Shown piece by piece: positions 6,261-7,008 of a DNA stretch of 7,008 bases. Within the stretch, counting starts at the first letter, position 1. Each line of letters opens with the position of its first letter. A program made the translations under genes and the position numbers. The notes under the pieces were generated by a model. The model was given only the letters and a program-made list of their open reading frames with translations, made no database searches and was not told the DNA's origin. The stretch is taken from assembly GCA_021806345.1 (NCBI GenBank), contig JAJZXP010000420.1, forward strand, positions 1-7,008, read 5' to 3'. The stretch comes from Thermoplasmata archaeon (GTDB lineage Archaea > Thermoplasmatota > Thermoplasmata > Thermoplasmatales > Thermoplasmataceae).

Positions 6261-7008
6261 CAAGATATTCCTCCTCCAGACTCCTATAACCCTGTTTTAC
6301 GATACTTGCTCCAGAATCTATGAGGATTCTTATAATGTCATTCTTCAAAGATTCATCATTAATGTTAATTATGTACTTTCCTTCATAAGTTTTAACCTCA
6401 ACCCCGTATTTTTTAACATTAGATTCAATGGAGGACGTGTTATCACTTTCAAATATTATGCAAAAGCCCTTTCCATTTTTGCTTATCTCTTTGATCTTAC
6501 CATTTTCCAGAAGCATTACTTCATCTGCTATTCGCTCTACATAACTCATGTCATGACTGCTCATCAAAATGGCTTTGCCGGAATTTTTTGCCTCTTTTAA
6601 CGTTTCAATAATATCAGTGCATGTTTTTGGATCAAGACCTTCGAAGGGTTCGTCCAGAACTATGAGGGCCGGTTCCGTGTTAAGGGCTCTGACAATATCT
6701 ATCTTCCTTGCCATTCCCTTTGAAAAATTCTTTAAACTCTTCCTTTTTGTATCTCCTATGCCAAGCTGATTCATTAACTCCCCATAATCTGTTGAATTAC
6801 CTGAAATTTGTGCGTAATAGTCCAGATTCTCGGCAGCGCTCAGGTAACGGAAGTTTATGCTGGTCTCAGGCACATACCCCGTATTCCCCAGTATTTCTAT
6901 GTCACCGCTGTCCTGAGGTATAAGTCCCATTACAATTTTCAGTAAGGTGGATTTTCCGGCACCATTTTCTCCCACTATACATATGCATTGTCCTTTTTTC
7001 AATCTCAT
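6247..7008 (-). CDS. ABC transporter ATP-binding protein (first module), start beyond the window
   Basis: This is the ATPase of the first module; 253 residues are visible. Walker A GENGAGKST is at residues 13-21, whereas family members normally have about 30-40 residues before it, including the A-loop. The ATG at the very edge is therefore probably internal and the gene continues to the right. Also visible are the Q-loop region YVPETS (Glu in place of Gln), signature FSKGM (95-99), Walker B LIVLDEP with catalytic Glu120, D-loop GLD (124-126) and switch His152. Residues from about 178 form a C-terminal domain ending in SLEEEYLDEIS, the usual ending of NatA/CcmA-like ATPases of ABC-2 systems (DUF4162-like). 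The last codons double as the ribosome site of the overlapping permease gene. All catalytic residues are intact. Confidence 0.93.
   Translation of the reverse strand: MRLKKGQCICIVGENGAGKSTLLKIVMGLIPQDSGDIEILGNTGYVPETSINFRYLSAAENLDYYAQISGNSTDYGELMNQLGIGDTKRKSLKNFSKGMARKIDIVRALNTEPALIVLDEPFEGLDPKTCTDIIETLKEAKNSGKAILMSSHDMSYVERIADEVMLLENGKIKEISKNGKGFCIIFESDNTSSIESNVKKYGVEVKTYEGKYIININDESLKNDIIRILIDSGASIVKQGYRSLEEEYLDEIS

Noticed and set aside
6226..6600. Plus-strand open frame of 124 codons
   Set aside because: It lies opposite the C-terminal part of an ATPase with intact motifs; it is a shadow frame.
6569..6923. Two overlapping plus-strand open frames
   Set aside because: Both are antisense to the ATPase catalytic core and have no independent support.
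1..7008. CRISPR array, tRNA or rRNA gene
   Set aside because: No regularly spaced repeats and no tRNA or rRNA signature sequences were seen on either strand.

Overview
The window is AT-rich, and every gene I can support lies on the minus strand, so transcription runs from right to left. Several features suggest an archaeon: strong GGAGG-type ribosome sites, arginine mostly from AGA/AGG, frequent ATA isoleucine codons, and exported proteins rich in N-x-S/T sequons. An acidophilic Thermoplasmata-like lineage is my best guess, but nothing here proves it.

Read in the direction of transcription, the layout is as follows. The window opens inside an ABC ATPase gene (6247-7008, start off the edge). 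It overlaps an ABC-2 type permease gene (5346-6260), which overlaps a small membrane-anchored exported protein (4883-5359). That gene overlaps a second one (4299-4886), which appears to start at a CTG codon. Next comes a decayed gene of the same general kind (about 3447-4293), broken by several stops and frameshifts. A second module follows: a cysteine-containing exported protein with a membrane segment at each end (2506-3399), a second ABC ATPase (1634-2503), a second ABC-2 type permease (946-1614, possibly from 1680), and another double-anchored exported protein (354-941). The left end (1-276) is one end of an insertion sequence whose first codons look like an IS3-family OrfA transposase.

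Spacing between the live genes is tight (overlaps of 4 and 14 nt, gaps of 2, 4 and about 20 nt), except around the decayed gene. I read the block as one operon, or two consecutive ones, encoding two ATP-driven membrane complexes, each with one ATPase and one six-helix permease plus membrane-tethered proteins facing outside. The substrate is unknown. Export of a peptide or surface component, resistance to an outside compound, and assembly of a surface structure are all possible. The exported proteins match no family I recognise, so the functional link is inferred from gene order only.
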